64,000 nucleotides of DNA, taken from NCBI GenBank assembly GCA_019843655.1, contig JACDQD010000105.1, positions 1,612,001 through 1,676,000 of the forward strand. The letters are read 5' to 3'. Under the pieces are notes generated by a model that did no database searches, was not told the origin of the DNA, and was given only the letters and a program-made list of their open reading frames with translations. Source of the stretch: Lethocerus indicus. Its lineage: Eukaryota > Arthropoda > Insecta > Hemiptera > Belostomatidae. Made by a program: the position numbers and the translations under genes. Position 1 is the first letter of the stretch. Each line of letters opens with the position of its first letter. This document shows positions 45,401 through 58,500 of this stretch, piece after piece.

Positions 45401-48400
45401 TTATCGCGCAATATAGCTGTAGGAACAATTTTGGGGAATATTTTTCTGACTCTCTGTTTCTCAGAGCATGTTATGTTTGACCTAAAGAGCTTCAAACCCT
45501 CACGATAGGATGCCACTCATATCATACCTGCGATAATAAAATCAGAACGCAGAATTGCTCGGCAAATATGAAAAGAAATGTTATAATCTGTATTATAATG
45601 CAGTAGTAAACGATCACAGCATATCGACAAACTGGATGAGTTATATCAGCCAAAATCCAAACTCGGTAGTAACTCGGATGGAAAAAACGCGTTGACACAG
45701 TTTGTAAACACGTTCGAGATTGTATATTTGATATACCGGAAATGGCGGCATTGTAAACAATGTACGCGGCGAAGTTACACCGCTCAGCGACAGCTCCCGA
45801 CAATATGGTGGCCGCTGTTGCTGCGAACACGAACTGGAAGAACCAGTGGGCCAACTGTGAGGGCTGCAGGCCGACCCCTGCCCAGTAGTTCAGGCCCAGC
45901 ACCGAGCTCCCCTCACCGTAGCCTACCGCGTACCCGATCAAGTAGTACACCAGGGCACAGATCACTATAAAACACCATACCGTCACAATCATCATTAGTT
46001 TAGTTAACTTTTAGCAGGATTACTGGATACATCCAATACATTGGCAATAAAGATGCTTGAATGCACAGGTTGTAGATTGGTACACTGGTTAGACAAATGG
46101 GCAAGTATTTGGCAAAAGCAGATACTTTGCATTTGTTTATTGTTAGTAACGTTGTGACTATTTAGAGAACAGTGCTTATCGCGTTTTGTGGTATATAACA
46201 ACCGACGTTGAAAGTATTAAGTGTACGACGCATTGTCGGCCATTTTAACCTATGCTTCTATGCTATATCTTTACTCTGCCTTCAAAATGTCTACCCGCTG
46301 CAATGATAGTGTTCGCCCAGTGATTGGCAGTGAACTGAGCTATTATCGCGGTGTCTTTTCTGGTTTAGAGTAGCTCGATTGTTCTTTAGATATCACGCAT
46401 TTGTTTCTCCACAGATTTATAACATAGTCTACACTTAAGATTGGTAGACTTTGGTACAACATTTACGTAATCCGGTTCGATAATATTTTTTTGTTGGACC
46501 ACTCAGAGTGCGCGGGAGGGGAAGGGGCGAAGAATCACGAAAGAAGGGATCACGCACACTGGGATCGCATTTCTTCTATTACAGGACATTTTTTTTGTTG
46601 GGATATTTCCCAGCAATCCATTATGTCCGGACAAGTGGATTAAAGATTAAAGAGTTGATTAAAGATTTCCCTCTGCGATATTTCTTCCACCGTTAGTAGA
46701 CAACGCGACCGCCATCCGTTTTCAAATTATACTAACCCTCAATACACTAATCCGAGCGCCTTAAGTTTATGATAAGTACTTCATTTTCTAACCGGCCTAG
46801 GAATTGAATAGAGTTGAACTTTTAGAGTTGCTCTAAATTAATTCACAACTTAATACTTCTTCTATTATGTCAAACCTATAATACAGTGACGTTAATGTTA
46901 TAGCATGATCATTATTCTTGTTATCATGTATAGACTCACCAATATCTAGTAAATTTTTCATGACAATGTTGGTGGCGTTTTTCGTGCGGACAGCTCCCAC
47001 TTCAAGACAGCAGAACCCAGCTTGCATAACTGCAATCAATTAAATAAACATCTCCTTACATTCAAAGCAAGTACACTTGGTTTATTTAATTTTTGGTGGA
47101 CGTCGACCCGACCTTTTTGTTTAGAATGTTCCAGCCCTATGTGAGTGGCGATTTAATTATTCGGTAAGAATCTGCAACATTACCTTGGTTACGATCGTCT
47201 TCAAACATACTTAGACAGCGGTAACTATAGTGACGTACATCAAATTCTGAAGACGTTTCTCGTATATATATAAAATTTGTCACACAATCATATAGCTAAT
47301 TTAGGGGAACAATACCTGTAATATAAGCAAATAGCTAATTATGGGCATTATCATGTTTTGACAAACAGATATGATGACGGTTGCAAGAAATTATCTTGGC
47401 ACGCAATGGTAGTTTTTTTGGACGGTCGTTACAATGGTAGATGGTCGTAATTTTGTTTTTTTATTTGATTGTAGGAAGTAGCTTTGACAATCACCATGAA
47501 ATACAAGGTCGCATATTATTCACACAGCGTGTCACAACATACTTGGAAAAACAATACATTGATTTAGGAGTCATTAGAAATGTTATCGCCAATAGCAGTA
47601 TATGGGTATTACAACTAGCTTGACCAGAATCAGCCAATATTAAGAACACTATTTGAATTTTATCTCTCGTCTTCGTCCTGCTTTTTTTCCAATACTTCTG
47701 ACGGAACGTTATTTAATATACGAGTAATTGTTTATGTTTTTTCGCCCGGAAAAATTGACGCTCGTCACCATTTTCAATACACGCTCGCTTCGGAATGAAA
47801 TATTTAACGAAACTTTAAAACTAATGAGCGACTCGACTTCGCCGATTTTAATTGGTTTTGTTTTTCAAATCGGAACTACAAAGCGGAAACGAGGTTATAA
47901 TGTACTATCAACAGGTGACGTCTGAAATGATACTTTCGAAGGCCTTTTATTATCGTTTGCTTACCGCCATCGTCTTACTGTATGCATTTGTGTTTCTATT
48001 TCGGGATCCGCGTAGTTAGCCGTCGTAGGAAGAGATGGTAGGGTTTGGATGATTGGATTGGGATGATGACGAGTGTTGCGGGAGTGAAATTCGTTATACT
48101 TTTGTATGGCAAGGTGGCGGACAAACGGGAACCGGGTGAGGGTATGAATTTTTAAAAAAATATCCGGAATATTTGAACGTGGATAGAGAGAGGAGCGTCC
48201 TAAATTATTGAGAACACTGTAAAATTGGGTACTTTGGGGCTTCGTACATAAATGGCGGGGGGGGGGGAGAGATCCGCGTAGTTAGCCGCGCTTAACTACC
48301 GACAAAAAGCGGGCTCCGATCGCCTGTCTCTGCTCGGGGCGGTAATGATGATTTCTGGCTCATTAAGGCCTCTCTTCTCTCCTCTCTCCCTCACATTCAC

Positions 48401-49481
48401 GAAGGTTAATTTCCCGGCCCTGCTGTCCCGTGTGCTGGCCCTGTCACGAAACACCCAGGAAAGCCCCAATTACCGGCCTACTTTATACATAGAAATTACC
48501 CTCCCGCCGGCAAAAATTTCGCCGTCAGAAAGGACCCGTCAAATCTGCGAGACCGGGAAAGTCTAATAACCGAGGGAGAAACCCGCTAATTCACATTCGG
48601 AGTCGTGAAATCGAGATTCTGCGCACGCCATGTTTTTTAAATTGTGGGCGAATACAAATATTACAGTTAACCAGTGGGTTTGTCCTCCACTAATCTCAAT
48701 TTGCTACTGGCATTACTTGAATATCAATGTCGCTACTTTAATTTGGTGCGGACCACTACCATGCCAGCATATAGCGTTAAAATCCCCCAACTGAAGGACC
48801 CACCTGGGTTGACAGTCCTCATAATCTTAGTATCACAATCCTTCCTTACCTCATTGCAAAATTCGAGATATTCATATCTTATTTAAAATATGTGCGTGAA
48901 GTAAGTCGCGAAAATAAAGTATCTAGTATGACCGTACCAACATAAAAATGTGCCGGAAACAAAAGCAACAATGAACAAGAGTAAACGGTGATAATATTTG
49001 AAAACTACTGTAATTTATCAACTCTTACATTACACTTTGCGCGGTAATGTCTAATCTTTCGATTAAAACGTCCATTTGTTGTTAAAATGTACATAAATAC
49101 GACCTCTTCGTTTCGTTTTTTCAATGGTTTTAATTTGTATATAGGTTTTTCTAAAAAACAAAATTACAGTGATGAGAGTACACACTCAGACGTTCGACTG
49201 TTCGTAGCAATAACGCAGTAGTCATTTCCGTGACGTTCTTCGAAAATTTACGGTATCATAAAAATTATTTCCTAGGTCGATAAAACGTTTCAGTTTAATA
49301 CCGGCAAGAAATTACGGATTATCGATACCTAAAGAACAAATTGGTGTGTAGGCGCCGCGATGTGGTTTCGATACTTACAGGATACGATAATTCCGTTTAC
49401 GATCAAAAATATGTCGTCCACGTTCTTCTTCAGATCGTCGAGCTCTTGAGTGGCGTTCCTGAGTTGCGTGACATTTTCCAT
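42482..49481 (-). CDS. Amt: Ammonium transporter (Amt/MEP/Rh family), complete, 10 exons
   Basis: Exons in transcript order: 49481-49379, 47029-46940, 45964-45737, 45347-45145, 44471-44238, 43888-43777, 43354-43236, 43106-42980, 42767-42684, 42567-42482. They sum to 1,386 nt (461 residues), with matching phases at every junction. The protein moves ammonium across the plasma membrane, usually as a trimer of 11-TM subunits. Conserved features: [18 protein letters not shown] in TM1-2; external aromatic gate F106-F107; W152; D165 eight residues before H173; second pore histidine H334 in [12 protein letters not shown] (the twin-His pair); GFLAFNGG in TM6. The short N terminus has two possible N-glycosylation sites (NVT, NAT). 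The exon 4 donor is weak (CCG|GTACCG) but gives the family's exact spacing. Exons 3-5 are GC-rich, exons 6-10 AT-rich. Drosophila Amt is the likely orthologue type. Confidence 0.95.
48005..48288. repeat. 18-bp direct repeat pair in Amt intron 1
   Basis: GATCCGCGTAGTTAGCCG occurs at 48,005-48,022 and 48,271-48,288, 266 bp apart. The second copy continues into a GTAGTTA...TAACTAC inverted repeat and follows a G run. It may mark an old insertion, but no element is recognisable between the copies. Confidence 0.6.
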
Positions 49482-49497
49482 GATTTGTTTACACTTT
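49482..49497 (-). other. Amt 5' untranslated bases and acceptor
   Basis: On the minus strand, TTTTGTGATTACAG precedes AAAGTGTAAACAAATC and then the ATG. The exon carrying the start codon therefore probably begins at 49,497, with a further leader exon upstream. Confidence 0.55.
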
Positions 49498-50639
49498 CTG
49501 TAATCACAAAATGGGCCAATTATAATCCAAGACACATTACGGGCAAAAATAATGAAATTTTAAAACATTTATGTCTTTCTGTGTACTATACATATTTCTG
49601 CTGCCCATAATTACTACTAAACAATATCCAGACATGAAAACATTGCCATTCCTTCCAAAATAACAATGACATATTTATGATTGTAATATTAATTTATTTC
49701 AACTCTTATATATTCAATTATCCTGTTTATATGGCATCTTTCTGTGTGTCATTGTCAAAGTTCGTAGTTTTTCTTTAGTACAGTGATTACGGTCCAATAT
49801 CCTCCATCTTATTACGTTAAGCGGACTTAGTGATCTAACTAGCGTATTTATTTAATATTTAGCATTGGAAACATTGACTGCTAGGTATTCTTTTTCGATA
49901 TGAAAATTTAAGTGCACAAATCCGTCATATGTATCGTGTATTTACTGAACCGTTTTTGTAAAAAAATTAATTTCATACATTTTTTCATTCTTAAATATTC
50001 AATTTTACTTTATATAATGTTACCATAATTAAGTTTAGAATCGTACTATATATACACGCATGAAACTATAAAGTGTGAGCATCGTATCATTTTGGGCATA
50101 AAAATAGATCAGTAAAAACGCCCATTCAAAATAACTGTCTCTTTTAATTCGATTAGGAATTCGTAATAGTTAATCGTTGGTAACAGTTCAGTAAAAGAAA
50201 TTACAACAGTGACAGTTAAAGTATTTGTAAGTTTGGAAGAATATCACCCGTTCGGTTTTTCGTCTCCACCCCAAATTTCGGCTCCCTGCCATAACCAGTA
50301 GTATTCTATTAGTGAACTAACAGTTCAAACTATTACGTCACAAAAATAATATCCCTATAATAACCCTCCGAACCGCTGTAACCTGAGCTGTCTACAAAGG
50401 CGGGAGAAAACGCGATTTGCAATATTATCGATACCAACAATCAGCTCACTCAGAAATCCTGCCACAGTGGTATTAAATTTATAACATAATAAAACACGTA
50501 TAATAATAGTAATACGTAAATTTTGTTTTACGGGGTGTACACTTGTTAACGTTATGTATATTCGGTCAATTGAATGCGGGAAATTACAATTTTTGACGTT
50601 ATCGGTGGTAGTTTAATAATGTAGATGTTAAGTGTTTAC
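49498..50639 (-). other. Putative Amt leader intron
   Basis: AT-rich sequence between the acceptor at 49,498/49,499 and a donor at 50,639. No coding potential seen. Confidence 0.4.
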
Positions 50640-50715
50640 CTGGGCTAGAAGGCGGCCGGCAGACGACTGGCCGCCATAGCCCGTGTCCTCTGCCCAGCCT
50701 GCCCCACACCCTGCC
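50640..50715 (-). other. Putative Amt 5' leader exon, GC-rich
   Basis: This CpG-rich block ends on the minus strand in a good donor, CCCAG|GTAAAC (intron from 50,639). It holds two upstream ATGs. One opens a short closed frame ending at TCTAG. The other stays open to the donor, out of frame with Amt, and would overlap the Amt start after splicing. The 5' limit is unknown and the exon is inferred from splice signals only. Confidence 0.4.
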
Positions 50716-53231
50716 CATCAACCTGTCAGCAAATTATCCTATTCCTTCCGACATTAAACAGTAGAAATGATAAGGGAATCGCCTTTTTGAAGCACGATAA
50801 ATTCGTCGGCCTAAAAAAAAAGATTTATAATTAAACGAGGCAACGAGGAATACCTGTTCGAAATACAATTGTGAATTTTTAAAAATTTTAAATGTACACA
50901 ATTTTATTAAAAATACACAAGACAACCTATCATATGTCTATTTTATAAGTTCATTATAATCATAAATCGTCCAGTGCTTCAAGTCGACATGTTTAAATAT
51001 CTGTCTACTTCACTGACGGATTGCTGCAGATCCATCTGCAAAAGACAGAAGGAATCCTACTCAGGTATACGTAGTCTGTCTTTACGCCTCTGTCACGCAT
51101 TATATAAAAGGATGAGAATATAAACGACAGACAGTTGAGTTTTGAACTTCACGCTGTTTAGATTAGTCCATGATTGTGCTACAAAATATACCTCTGTGCT
51201 ATAAAAATTTTTTGTGTACTTATCCTGCACATGTTTCGCAATGAGATCAATGATTAAGGTCGATAAAATGTTATTTTTCTCGTGATTTCCGCATAATGAG
51301 TCCAGGAAAACGCAGAACAAAATGATTTCCCAGTAATATGAACACCATGTTAGAGCGGTATGAAGTATTTAACTTTATCCAAAATTTACGAAGGTAGTCT
51401 AGAGGAGTATGTCTATGGAAAAAAACGCTAGCAGAAATAGGCAATTTTCTATGGTTATTTTTTTTATTAATGGGCTATTTTCTGTCTATCTATCAAGCAT
51501 TTTTCTTGGAGAGAGCAGACTTGGAACACTCTTTCTTGAGCTACCATCTATCGGAAACTGTTCCCAACCACAATGAAACAGGCTGACCTTTAAAGAGAAT
51601 GTTAGAAACTTCCTGCCAGATTAAAGTCGAAATCAACAATTTCAACATGGAGCCAACCCATCAGGTATATTCCAGTACAAAGTCATCAGGTACCAAAGGT
51701 TTGGATAATTATGCTAACTAAGAATATGTCAAGGTTTATGTAGGTCATGTACTGAACCACTGAATACTAAATTTAAACAAAAATTCGTTCATTAAGTTAA
51801 ATATTTTAATTCGTTTATTTAATTAAAGTAAAAATATTTATTTAGAAATTGCAATATTTATTGTCCCGCTATTTAGAGCGAGGACTAGCCAGAAAATCAA
51901 TTTTTTGTATGATAAATTGAATAGTGAATGTTAATAGAATTATAATACTATTATTGTATTCTGGTTTCCTTATTTCTTAGAAGAATTTGCAACCATAGAA
52001 AACAGAATTTTGTTCATAGAAAACAAAACAAAAAGAATAAATATAAATTATGTAAGCGATTTTGTATTTTTTGGTTTTTATTAGAAAAACCACCGTTAAT
52101 AAAACTTAATTTGATGAAATTGAAATTATTGTCCAGTAAAAAACGGAATTATAGGAACTGTGAACATAAAGGAGAAAGCAGGTGGCAACATACGAAAGGT
52201 ACTCTGTTGATCACTGAAAGTATGCCTTTGACCTTTTTTTACATACTTCCTTGATTCAAGGCCAAATTTTGCATATATCAGCCGGAATTACTATGCATTT
52301 ATTTCTTTCGGCAATGCATTTCTTGAATTTTGCTACTTTGAGTTGTCAGAAATTCAACGGCTTTATTATTTATTATAATTGAATATTTAGTATATTCAAT
52401 TCCAAATTTTCAATCTTAACAATGCATCGAATAATAGAATGGGGTAAGAATTTATTCTTTCAGTAAGATCGTATTAGAGTAATTATTATTTTCTAAATTC
52501 ATTAATATATTCCCTTTAAATGTTTATTAACTAGTTCGAAATTAATCTATTGATACTCCAGATATTATTCGAGGCTTCTTCAACACTAAGCACTACGAAC
52601 TGTGCATTACACATATTTATTTTCAAATTAGTACAGAAATATCGTTGAACATTTTCTGTTCATTCCTAAGTAACTAGTTGGCGAAACCTATGATAGATAA
52701 TAATCAAACGATCACAGGGTTTTCTACCAGATTCAAAACCGCAGTTTTTCTTCATTGAGGTTTTCAAAATTCTAAAACCTCGCGGTTTCTGTGAGAAATT
52801 GAGCAGAATTCCTTAGAGCTGAAGATTAGAAAGCTTTATGCCGGGTTTATGTGTAAGGATCACAATAGTGTTTACATAGTGTTATTAAAATTTGACAATT
52901 CCAGTTGACAGTTCCAGCTGATTGCCTACAGTCGAATCCCAGGAAACCATATTTTACTGTTCCAGGATATCAGGACAAATGAACAATGCAGTAATTAATT
53001 ACGGGCGCCCCTAGTGACAAAATTTATCGCGTACCCAGACGCATTCCAAGTCAAGAATAATAATTGTTGAATAGAATGGCTCCGTTATTATCCTGAAAAG
53101 GATATATAAATTATTCGCATACCTCTTATTCCCTATGAACTGCGCTTTTCTTTATTGGTTCGATTACTGGAGCAGATGAGACGTTGCAAACAGGATACCT
53201 CACCGCCAACTAACGTGCGTAAGTATCTTAC
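50716..53231. other. Intergenic DNA, nothing recognised
   Basis: AT-rich, with short open frames only. I see no exon, RNA gene or repeat I can support. Confidence 0.4.
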
Positions 53232-53310
53232 TAATCTACCGAAAATGGCGAGAAGTCAAACCGTCTACCATACGGCCAAATCAGTGAGCATAATACAAGA
53301 TAGAAAAAGA
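53232..53310 (+). mobile_element. Degenerate Penelope-like terminal tail
   Basis: GAAAATGGCGAGAAGTCAAA, CCGTCTACCATACGGCC, AAATCAGTGAGCA and an A/G-rich end follow the block order of the tail at 34,976-35,056 with many changes. Weak match. Confidence 0.35.
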
Positions 53311-54883
53311 TAAATCTTGTCTAAATCTGCCTTTCGCAACAAGGCTCCCTCGATAGTTAACGCGAAGCGTATTAGTTAAAACGCATCAAAAATGTTGAAC
53401 TGCCTGTAACAAAAAGTTTGTATCTGACACATTTTTTTCGAGTGACAATAGGAACAGGAACTGAAATCTGAGCTGCGACCAACCCAGTTTCATTGGTTCA
53501 ATGGACTACGGGTGAAAGAAAAGGCACAAGGTAAAACTCGCGCGGTTAAAATAAAAAAAATGCCCCATTCGGTTTGTTGAATTTGCGAAAAACCTGGAAA
53601 AGCCAACAATTTCTGGAACCGAAAAATCATGACCGTGAAAATCGCTAGAAGCCATAATTCGCAAGATATTTGTGATATTCCAAACCCTTGTACTTGAAAG
53701 CGTGAAGTGTTAGACTAATAAAAGCATCTCTACTGTAGTTAGGTTTTGATCATAGTCCGTTCAAAAAAGGGTTACTCAGTTATGGAATACTGTCGTCATC
53801 AGTGGGATTAATATTACAATAGTCACGTATGATCTACGCTTGCTCATGACATTCTTTTCCCTGGTAGTATATTCAAGCTATTGACGAAATTTACAAATGA
53901 TTTAATTTTGTTAAATATGAGCACGACAAGACACATTCACCGGCACGCAGGACTTCATTTATTTACAGTAATATACTAGGCTAACTTGAAATGTGTACAA
54001 ATTATATAATAATCGAGAAATTTACATTGTTAAACAAAAGCCCGAATACTTGAACTATCAAACACTAGGATAGGCACTCTGTCTCGGTTATTAATATTGC
54101 CCAACATTCTTAAAATCATTCATGCATCCCGTAACATTACTTAATGCCTTCGTGCGAGATTCTTGTGCTCAATGAGCATTCCGTTGCATGTTCCTTGTAT
54201 CGTGTCCATTGAAAGAGACTCTATTATTAACGTCGTTACTACTTTACATTCTAGTGCATTACGGATTATGAAACTAGAACACACACGTAAGTAGTTCGTA
54301 CGTATATAAAAAGACATAACAAAAGTAAATTTGTTAGTATTGGCATATATACTGACGTAGGAATGTATCCTGTTTTATTAGGTTATAGATGGGTGGTCCC
54401 GGATGAATTTAGAGTATTGGTCCAACAAAAATTTGCACACAATAGCAATTACAGTGCGATGTGCAGACATGGTTTACAATTTAATGAAAGGTGCCTTACA
54501 ATATAGTAGTATGTGGGTTTACATTGTACAATTGTGCATAGAGCCCTTATTTATTCCAAGAACGATAAATTTCGTAGAGTACCCAGCACATTTTTCGGTA
54601 CGATCTACAGTGCATATAGCCTACTCAAACACGTTCCTCGGACGAATACCATAAAAAAACAATAAAACGAAAACAAAAAAATAATGCCGGCCAGAAATGC
54701 AATAATTGAAAATTCTCTATTCAAGATATACTAATACAGAAGTTATTAAGAGAAAATTATTAAAAATTATTTTTTGAATGACCTAATAGATATATTTGAA
54801 TCGGCTGAATAATTTTTCTTTTAATATCGATAACTGTTCCCCTAAGAAATACTTTTGAAAGTGGCGCCATTGCAGGCCATCGT
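53311..54883. other. Intergenic DNA, nothing recognised
   Basis: I see no supported exon or repeat. CpG is not depleted. Confidence 0.4.
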
Positions 54884-54891
54884 TGACGTCA
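54884..54891. promoter_or_regulatory. Perfect CRE palindrome upstream of LAPTM4
   Basis: TGACGTCA, the consensus site for CREB/ATF-type bZIP factors, about 610 bp upstream of the LAPTM4 ATG and within a CpG-retaining region that probably holds its promoter. Occupancy is not shown. Confidence 0.4.
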
Positions 54892-55504
54892 TTTATAGTG
54901 TTGTTTACAAGATATAAGATATTGTCGGAACGCAGACCGGCTCAGTTTCACCGTAGAAATTGCTCAGCTGTCACCATTTGTTCTCTCTTATATTTTCACC
55001 AGGAGGTGCGTTCTCAGTGACTTTATTATTGGTTGGATCTCTGTTTATAGCCATTTATTACTGTTTGTACGAGTGATATATGCGTCAAATACGTTTGAAG
55101 TAAATGTTCTTTTGCACTTTGTTCTTAGGTGTGTTGAGAGGAGTTGATAAAAAGTTCGCGAGGAGGAATCGATTCCAGTTGCGTTTAAGGGGATACACAT
55201 ATTGAAGGTGGGAAACTCATTTTCGTAGTGGAATGATGTACTTTGATTTTTTGCTTCTATTGCCTCTATTTTCTCGTCTATACCTGCGTACAGTTCCGAT
55301 TGTGAATTCCCTCGTATTGAATTGTACGTCACGTCCTTCGTATCTAGCTAGCAGATAGAGGAGGAAAAGTTAAAACATTGTTCCTCCCGTTTTACTCGGA
55401 CTGAGATAATTTTCTTTTAACGTCATCTTTACCCCTGCAGATTTTTGCAAATTTTTTGGTGTTGCATAATTATTGTTATACAATTTATTTTTCAGACCCC
55501 CAAC
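54892..55504 (+). promoter_or_regulatory. LAPTM4 promoter/leader region
   Basis: CpG-retaining DNA. ATTTTTCAG at 55,487-55,495 is a good acceptor 9 nt before the ATG, so a non-coding leader exon should lie upstream. CAGGAG|GTGCGT (donor at 55,006) is one candidate end for it. Frames on the minus strand here show no domain. Confidence 0.4.
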
Positions 55505-58500
55505 ATGCAGGGGCTAATGTACAAATTTGGAGAGAGACGCAATGAGTGGAAATGTTGTTTTTGTTGCCATGTTCGCACAGGAACAATATTTTTGGGATTA
55601 TGGCATCTGGTAAGTTTGAAACAGTTATTATGACAAGATTATCTAATGTTGAATTTGATCACCTGTAGTTTAACTGTGTACTCCATGTATCTACAGATAT
55701 ACACACTTGTTCTACAAAAAATTAGGTTTTTATTCAATTTTTTGCATTATTTATTTCATATTGGTATTTAGTCAAATTAGCTCATAGCTTATTATTTTAT
55801 GTTAAATAAAAGTGGAGAAAGTAATGTAAGATAGCAATCAGCATTACATGTTGGTGTACAATGAAAACTTGTTCTACAAAAAGTATTAACCATTTCATAT
55901 CCCATTCTGTTCATTCTGATTCATTCACATTCAATGATAGAATTAAATGGAAGACCTTGGAGCAGATGGAACAAAATCCATGTTTATTTTGGTCAATAGT
56001 ATTCTTTTCTTTGATTTATTCAAATTTACTGATTTTTATCATTCTATATTATTGATGTTTTCCCAACTCCTGTTACTTGTTAGTAATATTTAAGAATGAC
56101 TAGTTTGATTTGATGTATTCACACTGAATGTCAACTAAAAAGTTAGTTTGCAAATGTTTTATGTGGCAAAGAAAATATTTGTCCATTTCAAGGTCTTCTT
56201 CTTCAAATTTATAAAACAGAAAAGTATTATTTTGATGATTTGTTCTTTTGATTTCTGAAATAATTTATAACTTCCTTGATTAATGTTCTCACCAAAAAAT
56301 GTTAGCATTTACTAATAGCAGCTGTTCCAATTTCTAAAAAGTATAGCTGTACCACAATTTCAATTTAGAAAGACTTGTTGTTTAGTCCGTGTTATTAATT
56401 GTTTTATAATGTAATTTTGTTTCTATTGCCACACATTTATACAATATACAAACTCTGATTATTATTCATACTTTTATATGTAGTTAAGGAAGAATGAAAT
56501 TTTATTAGAAAGTTGGTAAATCCCCTTGAGTCTGCTTGGGATCACTCTTTCTTTATCACCTATTGTTGCTTTCTAATTGGGTCAATTAACTAAGCCGATC
56601 CCTGACATTCATTGTTTTGTAAAAAATTCAGAATCAATTGAGAATAAATATTCAATTTCAATATTCAATTGTTAAAAATAAACATATTTTTTGGATTCTG
56701 AAGGTCAATGCAATATTTTAATTCTTTTTAGGGTGCAAAGAAAGTCCTCAATTGTTTAAATAAAATAAAATAATTGCATTTGATATATTTTTTTAGGATA
56801 AAAGAATTTATTAATTACAAAATAAAGTGTTCTATTTATTTGTATGTATAATACAGAATTATAAATATATATGACCTATTATTTTTAAACTGTTCTGACT
56901 TTTAATGCGAAGAGTTCAATTTAATCTTACATCTCTAACTTAATACATTTTCAGTTGATACTCTGAATCTCTACTTGTATATCAATTAGTCTGAAGCTAT
57001 TTATGAACTGCCTTTTTCTTCATAATCTATAAAACATGAGTTTTATGAATTGATTAAATGTGCATGGTGTATTAGTGGTCCAGTATTTAATTCTAATTAT
57101 TAAATAATTTAATTTAATAATTTAATTTTTAAATTATTTTTTATAAAATATGAACATTAAGTTTAATATTCAATTTGTTTACAATATGTACTTGCATTAT
57201 TACTAATTTAATTAATTGAATTCATTGGTGTTCACATGGATGGACAATGACTAAAGATTATATTTGTTCAAAAAAGTTTTAAAAATTGTGTTGCATGAAA
57301 AGCATAAAAATTCCCTGTATTTTACACAAACACAATATTTTGTTATGAAATTGTTATTTATTATGAATTTACATGGCTTATGTGATTTTATTATTGTCTT
57401 TACAAAATATTTTTAAACATAATTTTAATGAACATTTTAGATGATTCAGGTATTGGCTTTGTCAACAATTATTGTTGTGTTTCGCCATCCTGAGCTAATG
57501 GTTGAAGAGGACACTGCTCCTGCTCTGCCGACTCCTCTTAGTGAAATTGAAACGCCAAGGGTTCTCCAGACCCAGTCTGAAGATAATTTACTCAATGGTT
57601 TTCCTGACAAATCCTTGACGGCCAATTCATATCGAGCACTGATTAGTAGACGCAGTATGGGATATCGTGAGTGTTAATTTCTCTGGAAAATCATGAAGAA
57701 GCTATATATCAACTTCTATAGTGTATTTTTTATTTCCTATTCACATATAAATATTATGATACTTCATTTACTCACTGCTATTGCAACTTCACATTCTTAT
57801 GAATTTTTCCAGCATCTTAGAGTTCTTTACATTGAAAAGTATTGCATCATTTAATGTTTGGTACTTGAGAATGATTTATCTCATTATTGTTTAATGATTT
57901 AACAAAATACATTTTTGTTTATACATTGGATTAATTGGAATTAACTGTGAAGGATTCAGTTAAGAGAAATGGTTAACAACTCTTCAATGTTAAAATCGTT
58001 TTACAACAAATTATTTAGAATTGTCATTTAGAAGAGGGAAAGGTCTGTGTACAGGTCTTAAAAAATTGATTCATTTATTTTAATGTTCTACAGAATATTG
58101 AATTCTATTTTTATGATCATTTTTTAAGGATTAAATATTACTCATTGTTCTGTATAGAAGATCTTCACCTGTTTGTGGTCATTACATTCTGCACTTTTGC
58201 CATTACTTTGCTCATGGTGTATGGAGCCATCAAGGGAAAACCAGCTTATCTAATGCCATTTTTTTGTATGCAAGTCTTTGACTTTTGCATAGCCAGGTAT
58301 TATTCTTTACTTCACTGTATATTTAAAAACTTTATATTTTGTTATCTTCACTAATGTAAGCATGCATACATTATTATTTTCTTGTATTTACTTGCTCCAA
58401 ATTTTTCAGAAACAAGGCTATTAATAAGTTCAATATTTGATTCACAGCTTGTCTGCCCTAAGTTATTTGTGCTACTTGCCCAATGTCCATCATATTGTGG

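Noticed and set aside
45692..45970. A 92-codon + strand frame opposite Amt exon 3.
   Set aside because: Antisense shadow of a confident exon; Arg/Ser-rich composition is typical of a reversed GC-rich frame.
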